Shown piece by piece: positions 1 to 8,865 of a stretch of DNA of 64,000 bases; positions within the stretch are counted from its first letter, which is position 1, and the number at the start of each line of letters is the position of its first letter. Source of the DNA: Tessaracoccus palaemonis (lineage in GTDB: Bacteria > Actinomycetota > Actinomycetes > Propionibacteriales > Propionibacteriaceae); contig NZ_CP079216.1 of NCBI RefSeq assembly GCF_019316905.1, positions 930,001 to 994,000 on the forward strand, read 5' to 3'. A model generated the notes under the pieces. The model was given only the letters and a program-made list of their open reading frames with translations, ran no database searches and was not told where the DNA came from. The position numbers and the translations under genes were made by a program.

Positions 1-248
1 CGGCGCAGAAGGTCTTCGAGGCGCTCGGCGGCGAGGGCGTCTGGGCCGCTCAGCCCGACATCGTCGAGGTCACCGACGGCGAGTGGAGCTACCCGACCCT
101 GCAGGGCGACTACGCCTCGCAGCAGGCCGTCTGGGAGTCGCGTCCGGTCGTCGCCTCGACGCCGCTGGCCAAGCCGACGCCGCTGTTCGCGAAGCTCGAC
201 GAGAAGCTCGGCCAGACCGGCCCGAGCTGGGCGCCCATCGGGGACTGA
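1..248 (+). CDS. metG: Methionyl-tRNA synthetase, C-terminal end (partial)
   Basis: Only the last ~81 residues are in the window; the reading frame enters at base 3 and stops with TGA at 246-248. The fragment carries the pattern of the anticodon-binding end of actinobacterial methionyl-tRNA synthetases: a QKVFEALGG segment, then a WESRPV segment and a final PTPLFAKLDE segment. The enzyme charges tRNA-Met with methionine in the cytoplasm. The catalytic core lies outside the window, so the call rests on C-terminal similarity recalled from the family and is not proven here. Confidence 0.72.
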   Translation, partial: AQKVFEALGGEGVWAAQPDIVEVTDGEWSYPTLQGDYASQQAVWESRPVVASTPLAKPTPLFAKLDEKLGQTGPSWAPIGD

Positions 249-268
249 TCCGAGAACGACCGATGCCC

Positions 269-274
269 TATCCT
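269..274 (+). promoter_or_regulatory. Putative -10 element, leaderless start of the 282 gene
   Basis: TATCCT sits 7 nt before the ATG at 282, so transcription would be expected to begin at or next to the start codon. No Shine-Dalgarno sequence is visible. It follows the same pattern as many other genes in the window. Confidence 0.4.
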
Positions 275-281
275 CGCCGAC

Positions 282-722
282 ATGATCATCTGGCGGGGCT
301 GGGGCATCCTGGCGGCGGGCTACGTCGCACTCACCGGCATCTTCGGGATCGGCATCCCGTGGAGCGTCGGGGGAGCGTCACTGAAGTGGATCATGCTCCC
401 CGTGGCACTGGTGATGGCGGTGGCCTGCTGGTTCACCGGCCGGTACTTCAACGTCGTGAAACCGCGCCGCGTCGTGGAGCAGGAACTACCTGCGCTTCGT
501 CAGCAGCTGGAGGCCTCGGTGGCCGCCGGGACCTTCCGGCTGGCGAACCAGCCGCCTCCCACGAGCCTGGAGCAGGCCCGTGGTCAGGCTGAGGGGTACC
601 TGCAGTTCATCTCCGGGCAGCACCACGGCCGCAACTGGCACACGATGTTCTTCCTGCCGATGCAGTACTGGGCCTTCCTCATCGCGGCGTGGGGCGTCGC
701 GATGCCCCTGCTCGTGCACTGA
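282..722 (+). CDS. Small integral membrane protein of unknown function
   Basis: A 146-residue protein with two hydrophobic segments near the N terminus (about residues 6-28 and 36-54), a charged middle part, and a third hydrophobic stretch at about 127-144 after a motif HHGRNWHTMFFLPMQYW. Proteins with an N-terminal IIWRGWG-like start and a C-terminal NWH-FF-PMQYW motif occur widely in bacteria, but no function is assigned to them that I know of. It stands between metG and the convergent uridine kinase-like gene; nothing in the context indicates its role. Confidence 0.75.
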   Translation: MIIWRGWGILAAGYVALTGIFGIGIPWSVGGASLKWIMLPVALVMAVACWFTGRYFNVVKPRRVVEQELPALRQQLEASVAAGTFRLANQPPPTSLEQARGQAEGYLQFISGQHHGRNWHTMFFLPMQYWAFLIAAWGVAMPLLVH

Positions 723-729
723 GGCCGGT

Positions 730-1329
730 TCAGGAGCGGGCGGCGCAACCCAGCCTCGTCAGCGCCCGGCGCATCGACATCGGCGTGAATCCCGCCTCGA
801 TGGCGGCCCGGCGCAGCGCCGGCTCGGCGCGGTAGAGCGCCGCACCCCGGCGCAGCAGCACCGGGGGAGTCTTGCGGTGCTCGCGCAGATCCCTGGCCAG
901 GCGGCGCGTGAAGTTGGCGGTGCGGGGCCGGTCGAGCCACCAGCCCTCGCAGGTCATACCGGCGGCGCGGGCTGCGGCGAGCATGTCGATCGCGAAGATC
1001 CCCTCGGCCAGCACCGTCTCGGCGTCGTCGATGTCGACGATGTGCTCCCCGACGCGCCGCGACTTCGAGATGTCGTAGGTCGGCAGCTCCGCCCGGCCGT
1101 CGCGCAGCAGCGCGCCGACGGTGTCGACCGCCTGAGCGAGGTCCCACGTGCCGACGTCGTCCCAGTCGGGGATGCCGAGCGGGCTCATGGGCAGGCCGGG
1201 CGCGTCGACGTCGCGGTAGAAGTCGTCGAGGCTGATGGTGGCCGCACGGCCGGTGCCGGTGGCGAGCCGTGTCAGGCGGGACTTACCCGATCCTGATGGG
1301 CCGGCGATGAGCAGCAGGGTCCGGGGCAC
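730..1329 (-). CDS. Uridine kinase-like P-loop NTPase
   Basis: A 199-residue protein beginning with GTG. A Walker A motif GPSGSGKS lies at residues 10-17, followed by a SLDDFYRD motif typical of the uridine kinase/phosphoribulokinase-like family, in which the Asp acts in substrate phosphorylation. The likely role is phosphorylation of uridine or cytidine in pyrimidine salvage, though family members of this short type may act on other nucleosides. It lies downstream of the DUF2207 gene on the same strand, but a hexamer TAATCT just before the start suggests its own promoter. Confidence 0.7.
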   Translation of the reverse strand: MPRTLLLIAGPSGSGKSRLTRLATGTGRAATISLDDFYRDVDAPGLPMSPLGIPDWDDVGTWDLAQAVDTVGALLRDGRAELPTYDISKSRRVGEHIVDIDDAETVLAEGIFAIDMLAAARAAGMTCEGWWLDRPRTANFTRRLARDLREHRKTPPVLLRRGAALYRAEPALRRAAIEAGFTPMSMRRALTRLGCAARS

Positions 1330-1335
1330 CAGAGC

Positions 1336-1341
1336 AGATTA
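1336..1341 (-). promoter_or_regulatory. Putative -10 element of the uridine kinase-like gene
   Basis: Read on the minus strand, TAATCT ends 6 nt before the GTG start at 1329. It lies in the 21-nt gap after the DUF2207 stop codon, so the kinase-like gene may be transcribed independently, without a leader. Confidence 0.4.
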
Positions 1342-1350
1342 CACCGGGGC

Positions 1351-3171
1351 TCACCAGGAGCCGCCGCCACCACCGCCGAAGCCGCCGCCGCCGGAGAAGC
1401 CCGAGCCGCCCATGGAGCCGCCGGTGGCCTTGCTGACCCCGTCCAGCTGGGCCGCGTGCATCGCGCTCGACATCGACGTGGTCAGGTTGCTCATGGCGCT
1501 CGCGAAGTACATGCCGCGCATCAGGTCCGCGCCGATGTACCAGGAGGTGTCGGCCGTGTACAGGCCCTGGGCGCCGAGGTCGGCGAACAGCTTGGTCCAG
1601 CGGTCCGTGACGCCGTACACCATGGCGTAGGGCAGGTACTTCGAGAAGATGTCCTCGCCCTCCTCGAACTTGAGCGTCTCCTTCTCGGCGGTGCGCAGGT
1701 ACAGCTCGAAGCCCTTGGCCTGCGCGAGGTAGGCCGAGCCCATGGCGCTGCGGCGGCGGAACTTGCGCGACATCGCCATCAGGCCGATGCCGAAGATGAT
1801 CAGCGGGATGCCGATCAGGGCCCAGCCGAACGCCGCCAGGATGATGGCCGCGAACACGCCGCCGGCGACCAGGATGCCGCCGAGGACCAGCGGGCCTGTC
1901 TGGGCCATGGTCGGGTTGGACTTGAACCAGCCCTTCGTGACGACGGAGTCGTAGAGGCCGCTTCGCGCGTGCGGCAGCACCTGCGCGAACTTCTCCTTCT
2001 CCAGCTCCTTCGACGTGCGCGACGTCGCCCCCTGGAACAGGTCCGCGAGCAGCTTCGACTCGTACGGCTCCAGCGTCTCCCGGGCCGGGGCCTGCGTGGC
2101 GTACAGCGTGAACTTCTTCTTGCCGTTCGACTCGATCTTCATGAATCCGCGCACCGCGAGGTCGACCATGGTCGCGGAGACGTCCACGTCGTCGGCCGTG
2201 GTGTCCATCAGCGTGCCGATCTCGCCGGGGCGGGCGCCCTTCGGCGGGTTGAACTGCACGGCGACGGGGAACTTCCCGGACTGCGTGCCCACCGCCGCGT
2301 TCTCGCCCGCGCCGGGCACGATGCCGGGTGTCAGGCCGAGGTAGACCTCGTCGCGGGCGTGGCGCCTGCGGATGGCGAGCAGCCCGGCGATCGCGGCGAC
2401 GAGCCCGGCGCCGGCGACGCCGCCGGTGGCGGGGCTGAGTTCGAAGGCGTTGGCGAGCGTCGGCGCCTTGACGAGCTTCTGCTCGACCCCACCGAACGTG
2501 CCGGCGGGAAAGCCCGCGACGATCTGGACGGCGTCGCCGGGGGCGAGGGTCTGGTCGACGGCGAAGCTGGCCGTCTGGCCGGAGTTGGTCGCGTCGCACG
2601 GCGTCTGGTCCTCGTAGGGGCCGTAGAAGCACGCCGACTTGGACACGGCCGCGGGGCCGGTCACCTGCACCGTGACGTTCGAGATCTCCGACTGCCAGCC
2701 TGTGCCGATCACGTCCCAGTTGAGCTCGTCGAGCCCGGACGTCTCCTGGTCCGAGACGATCAGCCCCGTGACGTCGTAGGAGACCGTGTAGTCCTGGGGC
2801 GTGGAGTTCCAGATGTCCTCGTCGCCGATCCGCAGCGACATCGTCTTGTCGTCGTCCTCGCGGCTGACGTCCGTGCGCGCGCCGGTCGACGAGGTGACCT
2901 GGATGTTGCTGTAGTCGAAGGCGTACTGCCAGTTCGGGTCGGCGCTGTCCTGGCGCGTGGGCAGGATGACGTACGGCCCGCGGCCGTCGACCTGCGAGAA
3001 GTCCATCGTGAAGTCGATGGTGACCTGCGCCACCCCCTCGCTCGTCAGGTTCGCCGTGACGTCGTAGCGGGTGATGGGCGCCGAGTCGTCCGCGGCGGCG
3101 GGCAGCACCACCATCCAGGCGGACACCAGCGCCAACGCCAGGGTGGACAGGACGGCACGCAGCTTCGTCAT
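1351..3171 (-). CDS. DUF2207 domain membrane protein
   Basis: A 606-residue secreted/membrane-anchored protein. The ATG at 3171 is chosen because a signal peptide follows at once (basic MTKLR, then a hydrophobic run to an AAA-DD cleavage region near residue 28). An extracellular beta-rich DUF2207 domain fills about residues 30-300, a hydrophobic segment at about 320-340 is followed by a cytoplasmic part, and two closely spaced membrane segments lie near residues 440-490. The tail is a Gly-rich repeat ending GGGGGSW, which is characteristic of this family (YciQ-like). The function is unknown. The gene precedes the uridine kinase-like gene. Confidence 0.85.
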   Translation of the reverse strand: MTKLRAVLSTLALALVSAWMVVLPAAADDSAPITRYDVTANLTSEGVAQVTIDFTMDFSQVDGRGPYVILPTRQDSADPNWQYAFDYSNIQVTSSTGARTDVSREDDDKTMSLRIGDEDIWNSTPQDYTVSYDVTGLIVSDQETSGLDELNWDVIGTGWQSEISNVTVQVTGPAAVSKSACFYGPYEDQTPCDATNSGQTASFAVDQTLAPGDAVQIVAGFPAGTFGGVEQKLVKAPTLANAFELSPATGGVAGAGLVAAIAGLLAIRRRHARDEVYLGLTPGIVPGAGENAAVGTQSGKFPVAVQFNPPKGARPGEIGTLMDTTADDVDVSATMVDLAVRGFMKIESNGKKKFTLYATQAPARETLEPYESKLLADLFQGATSRTSKELEKEKFAQVLPHARSGLYDSVVTKGWFKSNPTMAQTGPLVLGGILVAGGVFAAIILAAFGWALIGIPLIIFGIGLMAMSRKFRRRSAMGSAYLAQAKGFELYLRTAEKETLKFEEGEDIFSKYLPYAMVYGVTDRWTKLFADLGAQGLYTADTSWYIGADLMRGMYFASAMSNLTTSMSSAMHAAQLDGVSKATGGSMGGSGFSGGGGFGGGGGGSW

Positions 3172-3178
3172 GGGTTCC

Positions 3179-3184
3179 AGGGTA
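3179..3184 (-). promoter_or_regulatory. Putative -10 element of the DUF2207 gene
   Basis: On the minus strand TACCCT ends 7 nt before the ATG at 3171. This spacing supports both the start choice and a leaderless transcript. Confidence 0.4.
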
Positions 3185-3233
3185 GCCGCAGCCCGGGCCC
3201 CGTCGACGGCGGCCCGGGCTGCATCGCCCGTTC

Positions 3234-4892
3234 TCAGACCCCCAGCGCGGCGGCCATCTCGGCCCGGAGCCGGTCGAGGCGCCCGGCAGCCTCGGTCCGC
3301 GCTGCGGCGACGTCCTGCGACTCGGACGGGTCGAGGCGCACCTCCAGGTAGCACTTGAGCTTCGGCTCGGTGCCGGACGGCCGGGCGACGACGTGCACCC
3401 GGGGCCCCGTCAGCTCGATGCCGTCGGTCGGGGGGAGGGTCTCGCTGCCGTGCGCCAGATCGACGACGGTGATGGGTTCCCCGAGCAGCTGCGTCGGGGG
3501 GTTGCCGCGCAGCCTCGCCATGGCGTCGGCGATGATGCCGAGATCCGCGACGCGGACCGCGAGCTGAGACGTCGCGGTCAGCCCGTGGACGCGGGCGATC
3601 TCGTCGAGCCGGTCGGCGAGCGTGCAGCCCTGCGCCCTGAGCTCGGCAACGATGCGCAGCACCGTGACGGCGGCGGTGATGCCGTCCTTGTCGGGCACGG
3701 CGCGCGAGTCGACGCAGTAGCCGATGGCCTCCTCGTAGCCGAACGCGAGGTCCGGCACGCGGCCGATCCACTTGAACCCCGTCAGCGTGATCGTGTGCTG
3801 CCGACCCGCCGCCTCCGCCATGCGGCCCAACAGCGTCGACGACACGACCGAGTTCGCGAACACGCCCGGCACCCCGCGGCGGATGGCGTCGTCGCCCAGG
3901 ATCGCGCCGAGCTCATCGCCGGTCAGCATCCGCCACGAGCCGTCGACCACGGCCGCGACGGCGCACCGGTCGGCGTCAGGGTCGTTGGCGATCACCACGT
4001 CGGCGCCCACCCGGGAGGCCAGCTCCAGCGACAGGTCGATCGCACCCTTCTCCTCGGGGTTCGGGAACGACACGGTGGGGAAGTCGGGGTTGGGCTCGGC
4101 CTGCTCGGCGACCTCGTGCGCGGCGGGCAGCCCGATCCTCGTCGCGACGCGGCGGACGGTCTCGGAGCCGACTCCGTGCATGGCGGTGTGCACCCAGGTC
4201 AGCTCGCGCGGCGCCTCAGTCGGGAACAGCGAGGCCGCGCGGGCGACGTAGGCGTCGAGCAGTTCGGCGGTCACGTCGGTGCGGTCCGTGGAGCGCGGCA
4301 GGTTCGGCCAGTCGCCCGCGGCGATCTCCGCGATGTGGCCGGCGATCTCGGCGTCCGTCGGGGGCACGATCTGCGACCCGTCGCCGAGGTAGACCTTGTA
4401 GCCGTTGTCCTGCGGCGGGTTGTGCGACGCGGTCACGACGATGCCGGCGACGGCGCCGAAGTGCTGGATGCCGAAGGCTACGACGGGGGTGGGGACAGGG
4501 TGGTCGGTCCACAGGACCTCGAATCCCGCGGCGGCGAAGATCTCGGCGGTGTCCTCGGCGAAGGCCTGCGACTTGTGGCGCGCGTCGTGGCCGACGATCA
4601 CCTTCCCGCCGCGCAGCCCCCGTTCGCCCAGCCACGCGGCGAAGCCGGCGGCGGCCTGCGTCACGACGACGCGGTTCATCCGGGCGGGGCCGGGGCCCAG
4701 GGCGCCGCGCAGGCCCGCGGTGCCGAACTGCAGCGGCCCCGCGAACGCGGAGGCGAGCTCGTGCTCGGCGGCGCGGGCCAGTTCGGGGTCGTTGGCCTGC
4801 GCCTGGACGACCAGGTGGTCGAGCTCGGCGCGGGTGTCGGCGTCGGGGTCGTGCTTGAGCCACAGCGCGGCCCTGGTCAGCAGCTCCGTCAT
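3234..4892 (-). CDS. Phosphoglucomutase/phosphomannomutase (long type)
   Basis: A 552-residue alpha-D-phosphohexomutase that interconverts hexose 1- and 6-phosphates. All four active-site elements are visible: the phosphoserine loop TASHNPP, the metal-binding DPDADR, the sugar-specificity motif GYEEAIGYC, and the phosphate-binding RPSGTEPKLK near the C terminus. The length and the GYEEA-type motif fit the PgcA/PmmB-like branch. ATG 4892 is preferred over the overlapping GTG at 4898 because an AAGGAG ribosome-binding site stands 8 nt upstream of it. The gene directly follows purine nucleoside phosphorylase, so it may process the ribose 1-phosphate or hexose phosphates released in salvage, as in the mycobacterial deoD-pmmB pair. 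Confidence 0.9.
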   Translation of the reverse strand: MTELLTRAALWLKHDPDADTRAELDHLVVQAQANDPELARAAEHELASAFAGPLQFGTAGLRGALGPGPARMNRVVVTQAAAGFAAWLGERGLRGGKVIVGHDARHKSQAFAEDTAEIFAAAGFEVLWTDHPVPTPVVAFGIQHFGAVAGIVVTASHNPPQDNGYKVYLGDGSQIVPPTDAEIAGHIAEIAAGDWPNLPRSTDRTDVTAELLDAYVARAASLFPTEAPRELTWVHTAMHGVGSETVRRVATRIGLPAAHEVAEQAEPNPDFPTVSFPNPEEKGAIDLSLELASRVGADVVIANDPDADRCAVAAVVDGSWRMLTGDELGAILGDDAIRRGVPGVFANSVVSSTLLGRMAEAAGRQHTITLTGFKWIGRVPDLAFGYEEAIGYCVDSRAVPDKDGITAAVTVLRIVAELRAQGCTLADRLDEIARVHGLTATSQLAVRVADLGIIADAMARLRGNPPTQLLGEPITVVDLAHGSETLPPTDGIELTGPRVHVVARPSGTEPKLKCYLEVRLDPSESQDVAAARTEAAGRLDRLRAEMAAALGV

Positions 4893-4894
4893 GG

Positions 4895-5698
4895 TCACAG
4901 CTCCTTGCAGATGTCGCCGAGCAACGCGGCGAGTCGGGGGCCCGCGTCGGCCCCGGCCTGCAGCACCTCGGTGTGGTCGAGGTGGTCCTCGCCGAGGCCC
5001 GCCGCGGCGTTGGTCACCAGCGACAGGCCGAGGACCTCGAGGCCGGCCTCGCGGGCGGCGATGGTCTCCAGCGTGGTGGACATGCCCACCAGGTCGGCGC
5101 CGAGGATCCCGGCCATCCGCACCTCGGCGGGGGTCTCGTACTGCGGGCCGCGGAACTGCATGTAGACGCCCTCGGGCAGCGACTCTTCGACGCGGTGCGC
5201 CAGATCGCGCAGCCGCTGCGAGTAGGCCTCGGACAGGTCGATGAAGGTGGCGCCGAGCAGCGGTGTGTCTCCGGTGAAGTTGATGTGGTCCTTCAGCAGC
5301 ACGACGGTGCCGGGGGCCCACGCCGGGTTGAGGCCGCCGCAGCCGTTGGTCAGCACGACGGTGGACGCGCCCCACTTCGCCGCCGTGCGCACCCCGTGCA
5401 CGACGGGCGCGACGCCGCGGCCCTCGTAGTAGTGCGTGCGGCCGGTGAAGACCGCTGCGGCCTTTCCCCCGGCGGTGCGGACCAGCTTGAGCGCGCCGCC
5501 GTGGCCGCTGACGACGGGCTTGCTGAACCCGGGCACGTCGCCCAGCGCGATCTCGCCGATCGGCTCGCCCAGGGCATCCGCGCCCGAGGACCAGCCCGAG
5601 CCCAGCACCAGCGCGACGTCGATCGTGTCGAGGCTGAAGTGGGAACTGAGGAAGGTGGCGGCCTCGTCGGCCAGCACGAAAGCGTCAGTGGTGTGCAT
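4895..5698 (-). CDS. Purine nucleoside phosphorylase
   Basis: A 267-residue trimeric-type purine nucleoside phosphorylase, which splits purine nucleosides with phosphate into base and (deoxy)ribose 1-phosphate. Visible family elements are the phosphate-binding LGSGW loop near residue 32, the GHGG and TGRTHYYEG segments, NGCGGLNP, QFRGPQYETPAE and the purine-site VTNAAAG. Start ATG 5698 opens the conserved N-terminal region. Its stop codon lies 2 nt before the phosphohexomutase ATG, implying co-transcription in a salvage operon. Confidence 0.93.
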   Translation of the reverse strand: MHTTDAFVLADEAATFLSSHFSLDTIDVALVLGSGWSSGADALGEPIGEIALGDVPGFSKPVVSGHGGALKLVRTAGGKAAAVFTGRTHYYEGRGVAPVVHGVRTAAKWGASTVVLTNGCGGLNPAWAPGTVVLLKDHINFTGDTPLLGATFIDLSEAYSQRLRDLAHRVEESLPEGVYMQFRGPQYETPAEVRMAGILGADLVGMSTTLETIAAREAGLEVLGLSLVTNAAAGLGEDHLDHTEVLQAGADAGPRLAALLGDICKEL

Positions 5699-5704
5699 CT
5701 CCTC

Positions 5705-5710
5705 AGCATA
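5705..5710 (-). promoter_or_regulatory. Putative -10 element of the PNP operon
   Basis: On the minus strand TATGCT ends 6 nt before ATG 5698. The intervening GAGGAG is purine-rich but too close to serve as a normal ribosome-binding site. The gene lies head to head with the LpdA-like gene at 5771, with 72 nt between the two starts. Confidence 0.35.
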
Positions 5711-5770
5711 GTGGCGGCCCCGTCGCGGCGACGGCCGGTGCGCAGGGCCAAGCTGTGGAACGATGGGCGC

Positions 5771-7180
5771 GTGACCAAGGTTGTGATCATCGGTGGTGGA
5801 CCCGGCGGCTACGAGGCCGCCCTCGTCGGGAATCAGCTGGGCGGTGAGGTCACGCTCATCGAGCGCGACGGGATGGGCGGGGCCGCGGTGCTCAGCGACT
5901 GTGTGCCCTCCAAGACGCTGATCGCCACCGCGGAGGTCATGGTCCGGATCGAGACCGCGGACGCGCTCGGCCTCCACGTGAAGGCCGACGACGTCTCCGA
6001 CGTGGTCGACGTCGACATGGCGGAGGTGAACCGGCGAGTCCTCGACCTGGCGCACGCCCAGTCCGCCGACATCGAGCGCCGGCTCACCGAGGACGGCGTC
6101 AACCTCGTGGCGGGCGCCGCGCGGCTCGACGGGCCGCACCGCGTCATCGCGACGCATGATGGGCGGGAGACGAGCTTCGACGCCGACGTGGTGCTGGTCG
6201 CCACCGGCACCACCCCGCGTGAGCTGCCCGACGCCCCCTGCGACGGCGAGCGGATCCTGAACTGGAAGCAGGTCTACAACCTGATCGATCTCCCCGAGCG
6301 GTTGATCGTGGTCGGCTCCGGCGTCACGGGGGCGGAGTTCGCCTCCGCCTACGACGCGCTCGGCTGCGACGTGGTGCTGGTCAGCTCCCGCGACCAGGTG
6401 CTGCCCGGCGAGGATCAGGACGCGGCCGCGGTCCTGCAGCAGGCGTTCGAGCGCCGCGGCATGACCATCATGAGCCGGGCCCGGGCCGTCGCCGCGCGAC
6501 GCCGGGGCGACGGGGTGGTCGTGACGCTGGCCGACGGCCGCGAGGTGGAGGGCTCACACTGCCTGATGGCGGTCGGGGCGATCCCCAACTCCGCGGGCCT
6601 CGGCCTGGAGGACGCCGGCGTCGAGCTGACGGCTTCGGGACACATCCACGTCGACCGCGTCTCGCGCACCAGCAACCGTGACATCTACGCGGCGGGCGAC
6701 GTGACCGGCGTCTTCGCGCTGGCGTCGGTGGCCGCGATGCAGGGCAGGGTCGCGATGTGGCACTCGCTCGGTGACGCCGTCAAGCCGCTGGACCTGCGCA
6801 GCGTCTCCTCCAACGTCTTCACGACCCCCGAGGTTGCCACCGTCGGGATCACGCAGAAGGAGGTCGACTCCGGCGAGGTGCGGGTGGCGTCGCTGCTGAT
6901 GCCGATCGCGTCGAACGCGCGCGCCAAGATGATGAGCTTCACCGACGGGTTCGTGAAGCTGTTCTGCCTGCCCACCACCGGCATCATCGTCGGCGGCGTC
7001 GTGGTGGCGCCGCGGGCCTCGGAGCTGATCCACTCCGTCTCGCTCGCGGTCGCGCAGCGCGTCACTGTCGACGACTTCAGCCACGCCTTCACGGTCTACC
7101 CCTCGATGTCCGGCACCGTCGCGGAGGCGGCGCGCCGCCTCCACACGCGCGACGGTGCCTGGAACACCCTGACGAACTGA
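5771..7180 (+). CDS. lpdA: LpdA-like NAD(P)H-quinone reductase (flavoprotein disulfide reductase family)
   Basis: A 469-residue FAD protein. The FAD-binding GGGPGG is at residues 8-13, a second nucleotide motif GSGVTGAEFAS lies mid-protein, and a C-terminal dimerisation domain follows. The usual redox pair of dihydrolipoamide dehydrogenases is incomplete: the first Cys position is Ala39 and only Cys44 remains, in DCVPSK. That is what is seen in the mycobacterial LpdA (Rv3303c) type, which reduces quinones with NAD(P)H instead of lipoamide. GTG 5771 starts the canonical N terminus. The gene is divergent from PNP, as in mycobacteria. Confidence 0.85.
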   Translation: MTKVVIIGGGPGGYEAALVGNQLGGEVTLIERDGMGGAAVLSDCVPSKTLIATAEVMVRIETADALGLHVKADDVSDVVDVDMAEVNRRVLDLAHAQSADIERRLTEDGVNLVAGAARLDGPHRVIATHDGRETSFDADVVLVATGTTPRELPDAPCDGERILNWKQVYNLIDLPERLIVVGSGVTGAEFASAYDALGCDVVLVSSRDQVLPGEDQDAAAVLQQAFERRGMTIMSRARAVAARRRGDGVVVTLADGREVEGSHCLMAVGAIPNSAGLGLEDAGVELTASGHIHVDRVSRTSNRDIYAAGDVTGVFALASVAAMQGRVAMWHSLGDAVKPLDLRSVSSNVFTTPEVATVGITQKEVDSGEVRVASLLMPIASNARAKMMSFTDGFVKLFCLPTTGIIVGGVVVAPRASELIHSVSLAVAQRVTVDDFSHAFTVYPSMSGTVAEAARRLHTRDGAWNTLTN

Positions 7181-7181
7181 G

Positions 7182-8855
7182 TCAGCCCCGCAGCTGCGGG
7201 AACGCCTCGTAGCGGAAGTCCTCGATCACCACGGCCGGGTCGACCTCACGGGCGCGCAGCTCGACGCGGCGGACCTTGCCGCTGATCGTCTTGGGCAGCT
7301 CCGCGAACTCCACGCGACGCACCCTCAGGTACGGGGCCAGCCGCTCCTTGGCGTGGGCCAGGATCGACAGCGCGGTGTCCGCGTCGGGGAGGAAGCCGTC
7401 GGCCAGCGCGACGTAGGCCTTCGGGACCGCGAGCCGCAGCTCGTCGGGGGCCGGCACCACGGCGGCCTCCAGCACGGCGGGATGCTCGATGAGCACCGAC
7501 TCCAGCTCGAAGGGGGAGACCTTGTAGTCGGATGCCTTGAACACGTCGTCGGTCCGCCCGACGTAGGTGAGGTAGCCGTCGTCGTCCACCGACACGAGGT
7601 CGCCGGAGTGGTAGCGGCCGTCGGCCTGCACGGTGCGGAAGTCGCCCAGGTAGCCGGTGGTCAGGTTCAGCGGCCACGGGTCGACGGGGATGCAGATCTC
7701 GCCGTGGCGTGACTCCTCGCCCGTGTCGGGGTCGATGATCACGAGCCGGGCGCCGGGCATCGGCTTGCCCATCGCGCCGGGCCGGACGTCCTCGTCGGGC
7801 GCATTGCCGACGGTGCAGGTGGTCTCGGTCTGGCCGTAGCCGTCGCGGATCGTCAGGCCCCACGCCCGCTGCACCGCGGAGATGACCTCCGGGTTGAGGG
7901 GCTCGCCGGCGCCGACGGCCTCGCGCAGCGCCGAGGGACGGGCCCCCAGGTCGGCCTTGATCATCATGCGCCACACCGTCGGCGGGGCGCAGAAGGTCGT
8001 GACCCCGCAGTCCTCGAGCTCGCGCAGCAGCCGGGCGGGGTCGAAGCGGTGATAGGTGTAGCTGAACACGGTGGCGCCCGCGATCCACGGCGAGAAGAAG
8101 CTGGACCAGGCGTGCTTGCCCCAGCCAGGAGACGAGATGTTGAGGTGCACGTCGCCGGGGCGCACGCCGATGAAGTACATCGTCGACAGGTGCCCGACGG
8201 GGTAGCTCAGGTGCGTGTGCACCACGAGCTTCGGGTGCTCGGTCGTCCCGGAGGTGAAGTACAGCAGCACGGGGTCGGAGGCGTCGGTCACGACGGGGCG
8301 CGGGCCCGCGGGGAGGGCGGCCGCGTCGGCCATCGGACGCCAGCGGCCGTGGCCCTTGCCGGTGGTGACGCACAGCAGCGAGTCGAGGCCGTCGAACTTG
8401 GCCTCGCAGTCGGGGCTCGTGACCACAGCGCTCACCCCGGCGCGCGGCACCCGGTCAGCGAGGTCGTCGTGCTGGAGCGCGACGGTGGTCGGCAGGATCA
8501 CGGCGCCGAGCTTCATGACGGCGAGCATCGCGTCCCACAGCTCCACCTGGTTGCCGAGCATGACCATCACGACGTCGCCCTTGGCGACCCCCTGCGCCTC
8601 GAGCCACGCCGCGAGCCGGTCGGAGCGGTGCACCATCTCGTCGTAGCTGTAGCGCTCGTCGGAGCCGCTCTCGTCGCGGAGCCACAGCGCGGTCGACTGG
8701 TTGCCGCGGCCGAGCTCGTCGAACCAGTCGACGGCCCAGTTGAACGGCCCGGAGATCTCCGGCCACCGGAACTCGGCGCGGGCCCGGTCGCCCTGGCCGC
8801 GGAGGCTGAGGAGGAGGTCTCTGGCCTCGCGGATGGCCTGCGCCGGTGTGCTCAT
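7182..8855 (-). CDS. Acyl-CoA synthetase (AMP-forming)
   Basis: A 557-residue adenylate-forming enzyme that activates a carboxylic acid to its acyl-CoA through an acyl-AMP. The phosphate loop YFTSGTTEHPK, the YGQTET motif, a YHSGDL motif, and the C-terminal catalytic-lysine motif KTISGKVRR are present. The overall pattern resembles medium-chain acyl-CoA synthetases; the exact substrate cannot be read. An AAGGA ribosome-binding site precedes ATG 8855. The upstream gap contains a cluster of inverted TACG/CGTA repeats that could be an operator. It faces lpdA with one nucleotide between the stop codons. Confidence 0.88.
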   Translation of the reverse strand: MSTPAQAIREARDLLLSLRGQGDRARAEFRWPEISGPFNWAVDWFDELGRGNQSTALWLRDESGSDERYSYDEMVHRSDRLAAWLEAQGVAKGDVVMVMLGNQVELWDAMLAVMKLGAVILPTTVALQHDDLADRVPRAGVSAVVTSPDCEAKFDGLDSLLCVTTGKGHGRWRPMADAAALPAGPRPVVTDASDPVLLYFTSGTTEHPKLVVHTHLSYPVGHLSTMYFIGVRPGDVHLNISSPGWGKHAWSSFFSPWIAGATVFSYTYHRFDPARLLRELEDCGVTTFCAPPTVWRMMIKADLGARPSALREAVGAGEPLNPEVISAVQRAWGLTIRDGYGQTETTCTVGNAPDEDVRPGAMGKPMPGARLVIIDPDTGEESRHGEICIPVDPWPLNLTTGYLGDFRTVQADGRYHSGDLVSVDDDGYLTYVGRTDDVFKASDYKVSPFELESVLIEHPAVLEAAVVPAPDELRLAVPKAYVALADGFLPDADTALSILAHAKERLAPYLRVRRVEFAELPKTISGKVRRVELRAREVDPAVVIEDFRYEAFPQLRG

Positions 8856-8865
8856 GCGGTGGTCC

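Noticed and set aside
1456-3351. Very long open frames opposite real genes (here, antisense to DUF2207; similar ones oppose the phosphohexomutase and malQ)
   Set aside because: At about 70% GC, stop codons are rare in the antisense frames of coding regions. The proteins are Arg/Gly/Ala-rich with no domain, start or ribosome-binding site, while the opposite strand encodes a recognised family.
7187-7200. Perfect palindrome CCCGCAGCTGCGGG as a terminator for lpdA
   Set aside because: It has essentially no loop, no U-run and lies within the last codons of the acyl-CoA synthetase; high GC makes such short palindromes frequent.
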